Positions 31,161-41,960 of a stretch of 64,000 nucleotides of DNA are shown one piece after another. Numbering within the stretch: position 1 is the first letter of the stretch; every line of letters begins with the position of its first letter. Made by a program: the position numbers and the translations under genes. The notes under the pieces are model-generated. The model was not told where the DNA came from. It did no database searches and saw only the letters and a list, made by a program, of their open reading frames with translations. This DNA comes from Melastoma dodecandrum (lineage: Eukaryota; Streptophyta; Magnoliopsida; Myrtales; Melastomataceae), in assembly GCA_029817715.1 (NCBI GenBank), contig JARUPY010000387.1, positions 620,001 through 684,000 of the forward strand, written 5' to 3'.

Positions 31161-34100
31161 ATACCCCTCCCTCGAATTCACCCTTGTCCACAAGGGTGAT
31201 GTGAGGAAATGCTGCAAATCATATAAGAATTCCCACGTTGCAGCATCTTCAGGCTGATCAGTCCACTTGACAAGAACCTTGGTGGCTGCATGCCGCTTAA
31301 CCATCTGGCGTTGCAATATGTATTCAGGGACTGAGAAAGCTGTGAAAATGGAAGAAGGCAGCTGAGAATAAGGCACTGTTCCTTTGACAGATTTCTTGAG
31401 GCGAGAAACGTGAAAAGTTGGATGAATAAGAGAATGCTGCGGTAACTCCAGGCGATAAGCAACCTCCCCAATCTTGTCCAAGATCTTATATGGACCATAA
31501 TACAAAGGAGTTAACTTATTCCCATGTTTCCCATCCACTGAACTCTTCTTATAAGGTTGTAGACGAACATAAACCCAGTCACCAATGCGGAAAACTCTCT
31601 CAGAGCGTTTGCTGTCTGCCAATTGTTTCATTCGGTGTTGAGCTCGACTGATATGAAATCTGAGTAGCCGGATTATAGCCTCATGATCTATGAGCTCTCT
31701 ATCCACTTGCTTGTTACTACAACTTCCTTTAATGTACGGCAAATGAACAGGGGGTTCGAAACCATATAATGCCTGAAAGGGAGACATGCGAATAGTAGTG
31801 TGAAAAGAGGTGTTATACCACCACTCGGCTAGAGGAAGCCATTTAGCCCACATTGACGGACAGTCCCCGCACATACACCTCAAGTACGTTTCTAAGCACC
31901 GGTTGACCACTTCAGATTGTCCGTCTGTTTGAGGGTAATAAGCGGTAGATTTGTGCAACGCCACCCCCTGCATCGAGAACAAACTATGCCAGAAGTCACT
32001 TAAAAATATGTGATCTCTGTCACTTGCGATGATGCTAGAAAGGCCATATAATTTGAAGATATTGCTGATAAAAGCTTCAGCTACCATCTGAGCATTTAAT
32101 GGATGCTTAAGAGCAACAAAATGCGCATATTTGGTTAACCTGTCAACAACCACCATGATCACTTCTTTTCCAAACGATTTGGGAAGTCCTATTATGAAAT
32201 CCATAGAGATCTCGGACTAGATTGCAGACGGAATAGGCAGTGGCTAAAGTAATCCTGGAGAAGCAGCTGTATCATACTTGTTCTTCTGGAATATATCACA
32301 TTCTCTGATAAAAGTTATGATATCTTTCTCCATTCCCGTCCAATAGCACATGCTAGACACCCTTTTCATTGTAACATGAACATCTGAATGGCCACCCACT
32401 GAGGAAGCATGAAACATATGTATGATAGACTTCCTAAGAGAAGCATTTCGTCCCACCACCAGCTTACCACGTTTAGTCAACAGTTGCTTTTTAAATTGAA
32501 AGGAAGTGCTCTGACCAGCTTGAATCTGCTGTAATATAGTTTGCAATTGAGAATCAGATTGCCAACTTGCCTTGATCTCATCCAGTAATGTGCCTTGATC
32601 CAGCTGTAAAGTGGTTGCTAAAAGTTCTGCACCCGGAACTCGAGAGAGAGCATCCGCTACTATATTCTCTTTTCCTCTTTTATATGTAATCTCATAATCA
32701 AAACCTGCCAGCTTCGCTAACCATTTAATTTGCATATCATTATGCACCCTCTGCTCTAGCAAGTACTTAAGACTTTGGTGGTCCGTTTTGAGCACAAAAT
32801 GCCTCCCCAATAGATAGTGTCTCCACCGATCAACCGCGTATACCACAGAAAGTAACTCTTTATCATAAACAGACAGGCTCATGTGTCTTGGAGCTAATGT
32901 TTTGCTAATAAAAGCAATTGGATGCCCACTCTGCATTAAAACAGCTCCTATACCAGTACCACTAGCATCGGTCTCAATAACAAATTCCTTAGTAAAATCC
33001 GGAAGAGCTAGGATGGGAGCGGTCACTAAGGCAGTCTTTAACTGTTCAAAGGCTTCTTGAGCCTGTTCGGACCAGAAAAACGCATCCTTCTTCAGTAATT
33101 GCGTAAGAGGTCGGCTAATAATTCCATAGTTCTGCATAAATCTCCTGTAATAATCGGTTAAACCTAAAAAACCCCTCAATTGCTTGAGGTTAGTTGGTAC
33201 GGGCCCTTCCAATACAGCTTGTATCTTTCTATGGTCAGTATGGAATCATCAAAGATTTGATCTTTTCGAACTCTGTCTGTAACTCACTATAGGCTCGGGA
33301 AACAAAGAGAAGATGGGACCCCCTGTTTCCTCAATATAGTGCCCGAGATACTCTATTTTCCTTCTCGCAAAAGAGCACTTACTTAGCTTGGCAAATAACA
33401 GGTGCTGCTGTAAGACCTTCAACACTTCGGTAAGATGCTGCAAGTGCAGATCAAATGTAGAGCTATATATAAGAATGTCGTCAAAGAATACCAGGATAAA
33501 CTTTCTCAAATATGGTCAGAATATATCATTCATGAGGCTCTGAAAAGTAGAGGGGGCATTAGTGAGACCGAATGGCATAACGAGAAACTCGTAGTGCCCC
33601 TCATGTGTTCTAAAGGCAGTTTTAGGAATGTCCTCCTCCTTGACCCGGATTTGATGGTACCCCGAGCGCAAATCGAGCTTGGAAAACCAGCTCGCCCCAT
33701 ATAACTCATCCAATAACTCTTCAATTAGAGGAATGGGGAACTTATCCTTCACTGTATGACCATTAAGCTCTCTGTAATCGACGCACAAACGCCAAGAATT
33801 ATCTTTCTTCTTATCTAGCACTACGGGTGAAGAAAAAGGACTAGTGCTCGGCCTGATTACTCCAGACTGCAGCATCTCATGGATCAACCTTTCAATTATA
33901 TCCTTCTGGGCCGTTGAGTAACGGTAGGGTCGAAGCTTAAGCCCACTAACTCCCCCTTCTAGCGGTATTGCATGATCCTGTGCTCGATGCGGCGGTAACC
34001 CAGTAGGTTCAGCAAAAACTGATTTATATTGGCTTGGCAGAGATTGTACTGCAGAAGGTATGTCAGATACAGTCATGTCGTGGTCCATCAGTTTGGAATT

Positions 34101-35694
34101 TGGAACAACTAGAAGACCCATTTCATCCTTGGTAAGTGAGAATAACAAATCTGATACTCGTGAAAATTCTCCCTCCCCTGCAGTTAATATGATCTGCTTC
34201 CCCTGCTTATCAAACTGCATAGTCATATCCAGAAAATTCCATAGAACTACTCCCAAAGCAGTCAACCACTCCATTCCCAATATCATGTCACATCCCTTAA
34301 GGGGCATTATTAACATATTAGCTGAATAATACTCCCCTTGCATCCTCCAGCAAAAAGACTGAATCATCGAGTCACAACGCATTTGCTCCCCATTTGCTAC
34401 CATCACTTTTTTCTGCGATATGGCTTGAATAGAGCTTCCAGCTTGTTTTGCCACCTTTACATCCAGGAAGTTATGAGTGCTGCCTGAATCGATCAATATA
34501 ATTAACCTCATCTTCTTGTAGAATCCCAACACTCGCATTGTTCTGTTTTGAAAGGGCATAGCTATTCCATGTAACGCGTACAGAGATACCACGGGAGTTT
34601 CTTCGATGTGACTAAGTTCTTCTTCCTGAGTTCCCTCCTTCCCACTGTCTTCAGATTCATCTGGTTCTAGTGTCACAGCGAAGATTCTCTTGTTATTGCA
34701 TTTGTGGCCGAATGAGTACTTTTCGTCACATCAAAAACACAATCCTTTCATCCGTTTCTCTTCCATTTCAGATGGAGTGAGTCTCTTGTGTGGCGGTTGG
34801 TATGGTGAATTCCTCTGTTGAGACCCCTGTGGATATTTAGAACTACTATCCCAAACTCTGTTTCCATTCGACCATCTTGTAAGGGGTTTATTATAGGGTA
34901 CCGTCGATACTCCCCTTGGCTCTGTATTCTGATCCCATCGTCCTCCCTTCAAGTTAGCTTCTCTTCCTCTTCTCAACATACTATCATCATCATTAGTCAA
35001 TGCCTTCCCAAAAGAAATCGCCTGCTACAGAGTCTCCGGTTGAAGAACAGTCAATAACCTCCGATTCTCTTTTTTAAGGCCGCCCACAAACATGGCCACC
35101 TGATCTTCCGTTGATAGCTCTACTCTGGTCACTAATGCTACAAACTCGTTAACATAATATGTATAACTATTTCCATCCCTTAACTCACTGAGCATCACGA
35201 TTGGTCTCGTCAGCTCATTCGGACCAAAACGCATCATCATAGCTGCAGCGTATTCACTCAGTCAACCACTTCAGTAGAGTTCTTTCCCTTCATAAAGGCA
35301 TAATTCCATTCCATAGCCAGCCCGGTAAGGTGCATCGAAGCTACGCTTACCTTCAGTTCAGGTAGGGTTAAGTCCAAATCAAAAAACCTTTCGCTCTTAA
35401 ACTGTCATTCCTGAACGTCGCCACCATCAAATGCAGGAAATTCTACCTTTGTCTGGCGCGAAAACCTATCAGCTGGCCACGAATCATTCTATTCCTCATT
35501 TCCAGCCCCACTCTTCCACCAGACTCATTTACGACTTCCGATGTCTCTCGTCCTGCGCCTCCCGCTTTTTCCTCCAAAGCTAGTACCCTTTCACTCACCC
35601 CATCCATTCTCCTAATTAATTCTTGCAAAAGTTCCTTGACCGAGTCTGTCTCCATCTGTCCAACCTTCGATCTCGTTCCGTCCGACACCGGCAT
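31158..35694 (-). pseudogene. gag-pol remnant of the chromovirus-type element
   Basis: The reading frame is interrupted by in-frame stops (near 35025, 34731, 33516, 32244 and 32207), a frameshift between 35445 and 35240, and a rearranged stretch near 33230-33310. Segments in order are a gag N-terminus (35694 down), a CCHC-type knuckle cut by the 34731 stop, an aspartic protease segment ([10 protein letters not shown]), RT with an FFDDILIYS box, RNase H (ETDASGTGIG), an integrase core (33.0-31.2 kb) and a chromodomain-like end (VLVKWTDQPEDAATWE). Several stops look like C-to-T or G-to-A changes. The final stop codon overlaps the first bases of the 3' LTR. It is not able to move on its own. Confidence 0.88.
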
Positions 35695-35715
35695 TCCCCA
35701 CCAGCGGAGCTTCGT

Positions 35716-35727
35716 GCTCTGATACCA
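35716..35727 (-). other. Primer-binding site, initiator Met tRNA type
   Basis: On the minus strand TGGTATCAGAGC lies two bases after the inner end of the 5' LTR, complementary to the 3' end of plant initiator methionine tRNA. Confidence 0.85.
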
Positions 35728-35729
35728 CG

Positions 35730-36144
35730 TGATGGCCGAAAAGCCACCCACACCAATAAAACAGTAAACCGAAGCTAGCTTGTATATTAAAAAAACACAG
35801 TCATCGAAGTTCAGCAGTCATAGCTAATACAGCCGATCATCTTAGCTATCGAATGCTTCCATCTTCATGCTCCTTCTTCTCCATCTCCAGCTTCATCCTT
35901 ATCCTTCTCCTCCTCCTCCTTTTTCCTTTCCTTCTTCTCTTTCTTCTGTCGTTTCTCCGCAACCAACTTCTCTTGTATTTGTTGTTGTCCTGCTGTCACC
36001 CGAATCCGTTATCATTCAGTTCCGTCCCGATTCCCTTCACATAGGCCTGAAGGCCCACCCCGAAGCCAGCATCTTCCATGAATCCTTTCTCGTGTTTCAC
36101 GGCCTCCAATCCTGACCCAATTTCCAACTCCATTACCTGCATCA
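35730..36144 (-). repeat. 5' LTR of the chromovirus-type element
   Basis: 415 bp, bounded by TG and CA, next to the primer-binding site. Its outer end meets the GAAAG target duplication at 36145-36149. Confidence 0.88.
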
Positions 36145-36418
36145 GAAAGGACTCGGTCTGGATTAACGGGACAAGAAATCAAACATAGCGAATTGCCACG
36201 GAAGAGAGATCGAACAAAAAGAAAGAACAGAGCAAGAATGAGGTGGAGGCAGTCCTTTTCATTGATCTCCATCTCTTATTATTACACTTTCACACCCCCT
36301 TCAATCTCGAATTAACTTTGGTTGAGGGAAAAACACCCGTAAATAATAGAAAATTCGAAACTGAAAACTCTTGTGAGTAAGAAGCACGAAGCAATTTCCG
36401 GTTGATCGGAATGCGTGA

Positions 36419-36980
36419 TTAAGCGCACTCCTCGGGGTGGGCGACGAGATATTCCTCGACGGCCTTGAACAGCCCGCTGGCCCTCAGCTTCCCTTCCTTG
36501 ACCTCCTCCACCTTGAGCTCGTACCCTGCCTTCACGTGGTACTCACTCGTCATCTTGCACACGCACCCTCCACCGGGAGCGGCCTCGAACTTGATCTCGG
36601 AGACGACGGACTCGACCTTCTCAAATTCGATGTCGCATCCGATGAGGGTGTACTTGGTATATAGGTTCTCAACATCGACCACATCAATCCTGTGCTTCAT
36701 GAACTTGAGCTTCCCGCCTATGATGATTTTGGAGCCATAAGAATGCCATAACATTCAATGAAGGCTTGGTGCTAGTCTGTAAGGCACTACACTTACCATC
36801 GACGAGGTTGGTCTGCTTGATGCTGCCGGCACCGCCGTCGCCCTGGAGGAACTCGACGCTCTTGATGCCGCCGGGAACGGCCTTGGGGATGAAGACGTGG
36901 GATTCGGTGACAAGGGCCTTGAAGAGCCTGGCGGGAGAGACGGTGGAGGTGAACTCCTCGGTGTAGGAAGTCACTGCCAT
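36419..36980 (-). CDS. PR-10 / Bet v 1-like protein
   Basis: Exon 1 is 36980-36797 and exon 2 is 36717-36419, giving 160 residues. It is the inverted counterpart of the gene at 20575 by position and promoter (TATA at 37110-37101), yet the protein follows the cluster norm (SPARLF, CVCKM, ECA) and not the 20575 variant. In the loop region EFLQGDGG replaces EFLEGDGG. The conserved Bet v 1-family glutamate is therefore Gln, which could weaken the loop contact. Confidence 0.92.
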
Positions 36981-37589
36981 TTTGTTTGTAGGTCGAGAAG
37001 GAAGAGGGAAAGTGGGTGATGATTGACGGAAGAGATGGTTTTTTATGAAGGTTGGAGAGTGTGATTTGGGGATGGAAGATGGAAGCCTTCCGAACACACG
37101 TATTTATATATTGGGAAGTAAGGAATGTGGTAGTCGATCATCTTTGAATGATCAGAATCAATCCATTCATAGATGGCAACTCAAAGCCCGCCGACCCCAC
37201 TCTTCCTTTTTCTACACATCAATGTCGAATAAAATATATGAATACCCCCATTACTAAAAACATTTCCTGATATTTTAATGTCCAAAATAATGTACGATCG
37301 CCCAGAATTTGATGGGTCGACAATGATGTAATAATGGGAAACAACTGGATGTCCTAATCAGACAGTCCCCATTCTAGAAAAGGTTCGACGCTGTGAGTCC
37401 ATGACGGGGTGCTCTGAGTCTGAACATTCAAAGTTTGAGGGCCTTAAAAGATGACGATGACGATGTCCAGCCCCACTTATAAACAGAGGAATGCTTTCTC
37501 CCTTCTCTCCCATCCCAGAAAATCAAACCACCATCAACTCAGCTTTATAACAAATCTTACATCAACTTCTTACACTTTCGCAAAGAGAA
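36981..37589. promoter_or_regulatory. Divergent promoter region between PR-10 genes
   Basis: This 609-bp gap has TATATAAATA on the minus strand (37101-37110) and TATAAA on the plus strand (37478-37483). It is the diverged mirror of 19925-20574. Confidence 0.55.
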
Positions 37590-38171
37590 ATGGCAGTTAC
37601 TTCCTACACCGAGGAGTTCACCAGCACGGTCTCCCCTGCCAGACTCTTCAAGGCCCTCGTCACCGAATCCCATGTCTTCATCCCCAAGGCAGTCCCTGGC
37701 GGAATGAAGAGCGTCGAGTTCCTCGAGGGCGATGGCGGTGCTGGCAGCATCAAGCAGACCAACCTCGTCGATGGTTTGTTCCTCTTCATTGTCTGCCACG
37801 CATGCATGATTTTGTTTGGTTTCGGGAAATGTTCGAGACGGTTGATCCTTTTATGATTACTTGATGTTACAGGTGGTAAGCTGAAGTTCATGAAGCACAG
37901 GATTGACGTGGTCGACGTCGAGAACCTGTACACCAAGTACACCCTCATCGGATGCGACATCGAATTCGAGAAGGTCGAGTCCGTCGTCTCCGAGATCAAG
38001 TTCGAGGCCGCTCCCGGAGGAGGATGCGTCTGCAAGATGACGAGCGAGTACCACGTGAAGGCAGGGTACGAGCTGAAGGTGGAGGAGGTCAAGGAAGGGA
38101 AGCTGAGGGCCAGCGGGCTGTTCAAGGCCGTGGAGGAGTACCTCGTCGCCCACCCCGAGGAGTGCGCTTAA
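37590..38171 (+). CDS. PR-10 / Bet v 1-like protein with a different intron
   Basis: Exon 1 is 37590-37773 and exon 2 is 37873-38171, giving 160 residues. The 99-bp intron (GTTTGT...TTACAG) has no visible similarity to the ~79-bp intron shared by the other MAVTSY genes, although it sits at the same phase-1 position in codon 62. GMKSVEF replaces GIKSVEF. The glycine loop and C-terminal helix are normal. By position and 3' flank it mirrors the gene at 19363. Confidence 0.93.
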
Positions 38172-39388
38172 ATCAACCAAAAAAACTCTTCATAGACTGC
38201 CAAGGCTTTTGAATTGCAAGTGTTGTTGCTCTTGTTTGCTTTGTTTCTGAGTATTTTTTGTTTCCTGTTCACGGAGGTTCTCCTCCTGTGAGAACACCGG
38301 GAGAGAGACTGATTGTTGGTGACGAGATGGTTACAGGTGAACAAGTATAAGAAGAATAAAGATGAATAAAAGTTGATGAAAGTGCGGGGATGTTCTAATC
38401 CTTATTACCCTACTTTTTTTAAAGTAAAAAAAAAAATGAGTGTGGGTCAATTGTTGACGTCAAAAGTGTATAACGCAACGAGTATTGAATTGTGTGACGA
38501 GGATTTATGTGTAAGTGGTCGTCACGAAAATTTCAGCTTAAATAAAGAAGAGAAACAATCTACACTTGGACCAACAAAAAAAGGTGTTCATATACAAACA
38601 ATTTTTTTTCCCTAAAAGAGAAGTTGCTTATGGCCATTACCATAAAAATTTGTAATAAACAACAGAGCATGGATGATGGATGTAGAGAAACGACAACAAC
38701 AGCCATGACAACCTCTTCCGATGAATGTTGCCTTGAAAGCATGGCGATGGCATGCACCAGTAGGGCATGAAGTGTCAAACAATAAGGAAAAGGATCAATG
38801 AGAAAAAAAAGTGAAGTGTGGAAGTAGAGAAAAAAAGGTAGGTGCGATTGACATATAATTTTGGATTGGTTCTGAATTATATCACCCCTTTTATATGTTC
38901 TCAAGAACCAGCTGATGATGATCAGTGGATCATATTGATCATCGAATCCGATCATAGACAAACAATTCAATTTTTATAGGAATAGTGTCTAGATTGTGGA
39001 TAGGTATTTCTTTCCTTGGTGGAGGGAGATAGAATCTCGACTGTTGTGCTGCCATCGTGGGCACTTTCCCTCGAGTACTTTCATCGCGAAACGTATCTAG
39101 CTTTCTCGATGTCACACTTTTCTTGCTACACTTACTTGAAACATTCTCCCACCTCGTGGATGTTTGATTTTGACTATAAGCTTTCTTAAATGGGTGGACA
39201 TTTTTTGAATAAGTCCAATCTCTTAACATTCTATGTGTAAACAATGTACTGGCCTCGTCAACTGCACAACATCATCACGTCTAAATTTAAAATAACGGTT
39301 CCTCTCTTATAGGAAAAGTGCTTAAACCAATTGTTCTCCTTTGACGGAGATCATTTTGACCGCTTGAACCTCTTCCTCGAGTCCCTCT
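38172..39388. other. 3' flank of the PR-10 gene and AT-rich intergenic sequence
   Basis: The stretch 38172-38410 is the 3' flank shared with the gene at 19363. The rest is AT-rich with short frames (38560-38970 and 38939-39244, minus) that I do not recognise. The sequence resumes at 48939 beyond the Athila-like insertion. Confidence 0.5.
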
Positions 39389-39393
39389 ATGGT

Positions 39394-40855
39394 TGTTCTG
39401 CTAAAAATGTGTTGTGCGCAAGTATACACACGAATCGATTATATCACGTAAGATATCGTTCCCACGATGACTAATTGTTCCTGAATACCAATTAAACCAC
39501 TAAATATTATCTAGACTAATCGAATAAATGATAGATTAAACGAAAATTACTAAAATCAAATAAGCAAGGATCACGAGAAAATATCGATAAGAAAGCCTAG
39601 GGCAACTACATTTACTTAACTTGTCGTGGATCAATTGAACGTTTAGATAAAGCTATCCGAGGATTTAAATCATGCTCTCCTATATATTAGACGTATCCCT
39701 ACGATCTATATTCAATTAACTCCTAGCATTCTATTCAATTAACATTAACCGTGATATCCCTATCTACGATTTCTATTAATCTACTCCCAATAGTCAATCC
39801 AATTAATATCAACTGTGATATCCCTATCTCCAGTTTCTATTAACCAGTTCTTTGATTTTCCTCAAGAATTAATCTTTCACCTCCCGATGCTAAGGTAATC
39901 CGAGTTATTTCAAAAACCGACGCCAATCGTATTTCAGAAAACTAAACACGCAAGCACATCAAAGAACACCGGACTTTCAATTAAAATAAATCACGTTCGA
40001 AATCACCTTGACAAGTCTCGCAAATTTAGTACCCTAGATGAGAAAATTAGTTCATGCTAAAATAAGAAAACATCCAAAGTTTAGAAGAAAATAGCATCGA
40101 CATAAAGATCAAGGAAAATAGATAAGGAACGCCCTCCCGATTTCCCGATCTGGTTGGTAGTCGCCTCGTCCGGATCTTCTCTCGAACCCTTGTCGACACC
40201 TCTCCTTTCTCCTCAGAGCAAAAGTCTAAAAAAAACTAAAACTCCATGAAAAACTCTATGTCCTCCTTAGGCTATCCTAGAGAATATATTGTTCCCTTAA
40301 AAGATTTCCTAATATTCTCAAAGATCCTAAGAAGCCTAAGAAAGTAAATAAATACCAAAATAACCTAAGAATAATAAAAATAGTAACTAATTGATGCCTC
40401 CTCTCTCTTCAAATCGTAATAATGAAGGAATCAAGTGATTTGACAAGATCTTGTACAGATCGTCGAAGGTCGCGTCCTTGAGATTGAGGGACGCGTCCTT
40501 CTGCTCTCTGTAGTCTACTGGTTCCTCACGGTCGCGTCCTTGAGATTGAAGGACGCGTCCTTCTGCTCTCTATAACTTTTTAGAACTTTATCAATTTTCG
40601 TCCAATTTTCACTTGCCCAACTTATGATTCTCTTCATTTACCTACATCAAATCAAAATAAATTTAAGATGCATCAACTAGGTTCCAATTACTCTCAAAAT
40701 AAGCTCAAGATTTAATAAAATAACAAAAGTAACTTAAAACTAAACTGAAGTAAAAACACGATAAAAACTTGTAAAACTCGAACATAAACTCGTCTAACTA
40801 GCCATGTAAAGTCCCGTTAAGAGTACCAAATAACTCTATTTTTATAGAGTTATCA
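39394..40855 (-). repeat. 3' LTR of the Athila-like element
   Basis: 1,462 bp. It contains two copies of a CGCGTCC...GGACGCG inverted repeat near 40470 and 40530. A purine-rich tract on the minus strand (40856-40870) adjoins it. Confidence 0.9.
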
Positions 40856-41960
40856 ACACCCCCAAACCTAATATTTGCTAATCCTCGAGCAAATGCATAG
40901 AAACAAAACACAAAAATAAAGCTAACGACGTTCCTCAGCAACACCCGAATCAATCTCTTCGAAGCACTCCCATTATATTCTCAGCAATGCATCTACTCAC
41001 TTCCCATAGTCAAGTCATTTATTAAAGAAAACTTTATTCAATTTCCCAAAAATGATCAAGTCGGTATGTCATGAAGTGAAATCAACAATTAAAGACTTCC
41101 AATAAAACACACTAGATTAGCACTTTGCGGAAAACACGTCAAACACCAACTGTCCACTCATCCATAGGTTGTTCTTCATCACTTTCTTCAACAAAATTTT
41201 ATTTTAGTTACACGACTCTAAATGTATCATCACAATCTAGTGCACCCATGTAATGAGCCTTCAATCAATGACTCTCAGTCCAGTTGGACCACGGCACTAG
41301 GTGATGAAGCACCCCTCGGATCCCATGCTCGAGTACACCAAAAAGGACTCACACCACAAGTACATAATTTGGCGCAAATCAAACAACTTTTCTCTCTCTT
41401 TTTTTTTCTACGCACTTAAACATTGGTACTCAGAGCCTTGGTAACCGCTATTTGTTTTCTTCTTTTTTTTTCTTTTTCTTTTCTTTTTTTTTTTTATTTT
41501 TCTTTAACCAAGACTCGTTTTCAGTCAATGTGTGACTAGCACCACTCAACGCCAACTACCATGCGTTATTAGATTTCTAAAATTGTTTTCATTCACTAAC
41601 ACTTCATACCGAGAAATTATTCAATTTAGAAAACACTTTAAGTCCAATCAACAATTAAGATTCGTTTTTAACTATTCCATAGGTTGTGAGCAAATGCATT
41701 AATAGTCATCCTTGAATCAGAGTCGGCTCATCAAAGATTTCATCAAGTTTCACTGAGGAGATTGACAAGCTTGACTCAACATAAAAAATCAAAACAAAAG
41801 ATCACAATAACCACAAAATCAAAGCAGAACAGACAAGAAAAGAGTCGACACCCCCAAACCTAGATTATGCATCGTCCCGATGTTATATAAACCATAAAAG
41901 AATAAATGGAATGTAATACTCCCCTGGGGTAGCTGGTCGGCTTGACTATTGTCTCCCTTT
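40856..41960 (-). other. Non-coding region between pol and 3' LTR of the Athila-like element
   Basis: No env-like frame is visible. A T-rich run lies near 41395-41505. The 15-base polypurine-complement sequence ACACCCCCAAACCTA occurs both next to the LTR (40856-40870) and at 41848-41862. Confidence 0.6.

Larger units (their letters stand above)
30724..36144 (-). mobile_element. Ty3/gypsy chromovirus-type LTR retrotransposon, degenerate (Reina-like)
   Basis: A complete 5,421-bp insertion with TG...CA ends and a 5-bp target duplication GAAAG at 30719-30723 and 36145-36149. The LTRs are 437 and 415 bp. Internal order on the minus strand is gag, protease, reverse transcriptase, RNase H, integrase and a C-terminal chromodomain-like segment, which is the chromovirus order. 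Small size, short LTRs and an initiator-Met tRNA primer site suggest the Reina lineage. It split the right arm of the inverted duplication, so it is younger than that event. Confidence 0.92.
27196..38410. repeat. Right arm of the large inverted duplication, split by a retrotransposon
   Basis: Reverse copy of 19125-24934. Without the 5,421-bp insert at 30724-36144 and its 5-bp target duplication, the arm is about 5.8 kb, equal to the left arm. Confidence 0.85.

Noticed and set aside
38560..39244. Minus-strand frames of 136 and 101 residues
   Set aside because: No domain, AT-rich low-complexity composition, no splice or promoter support.
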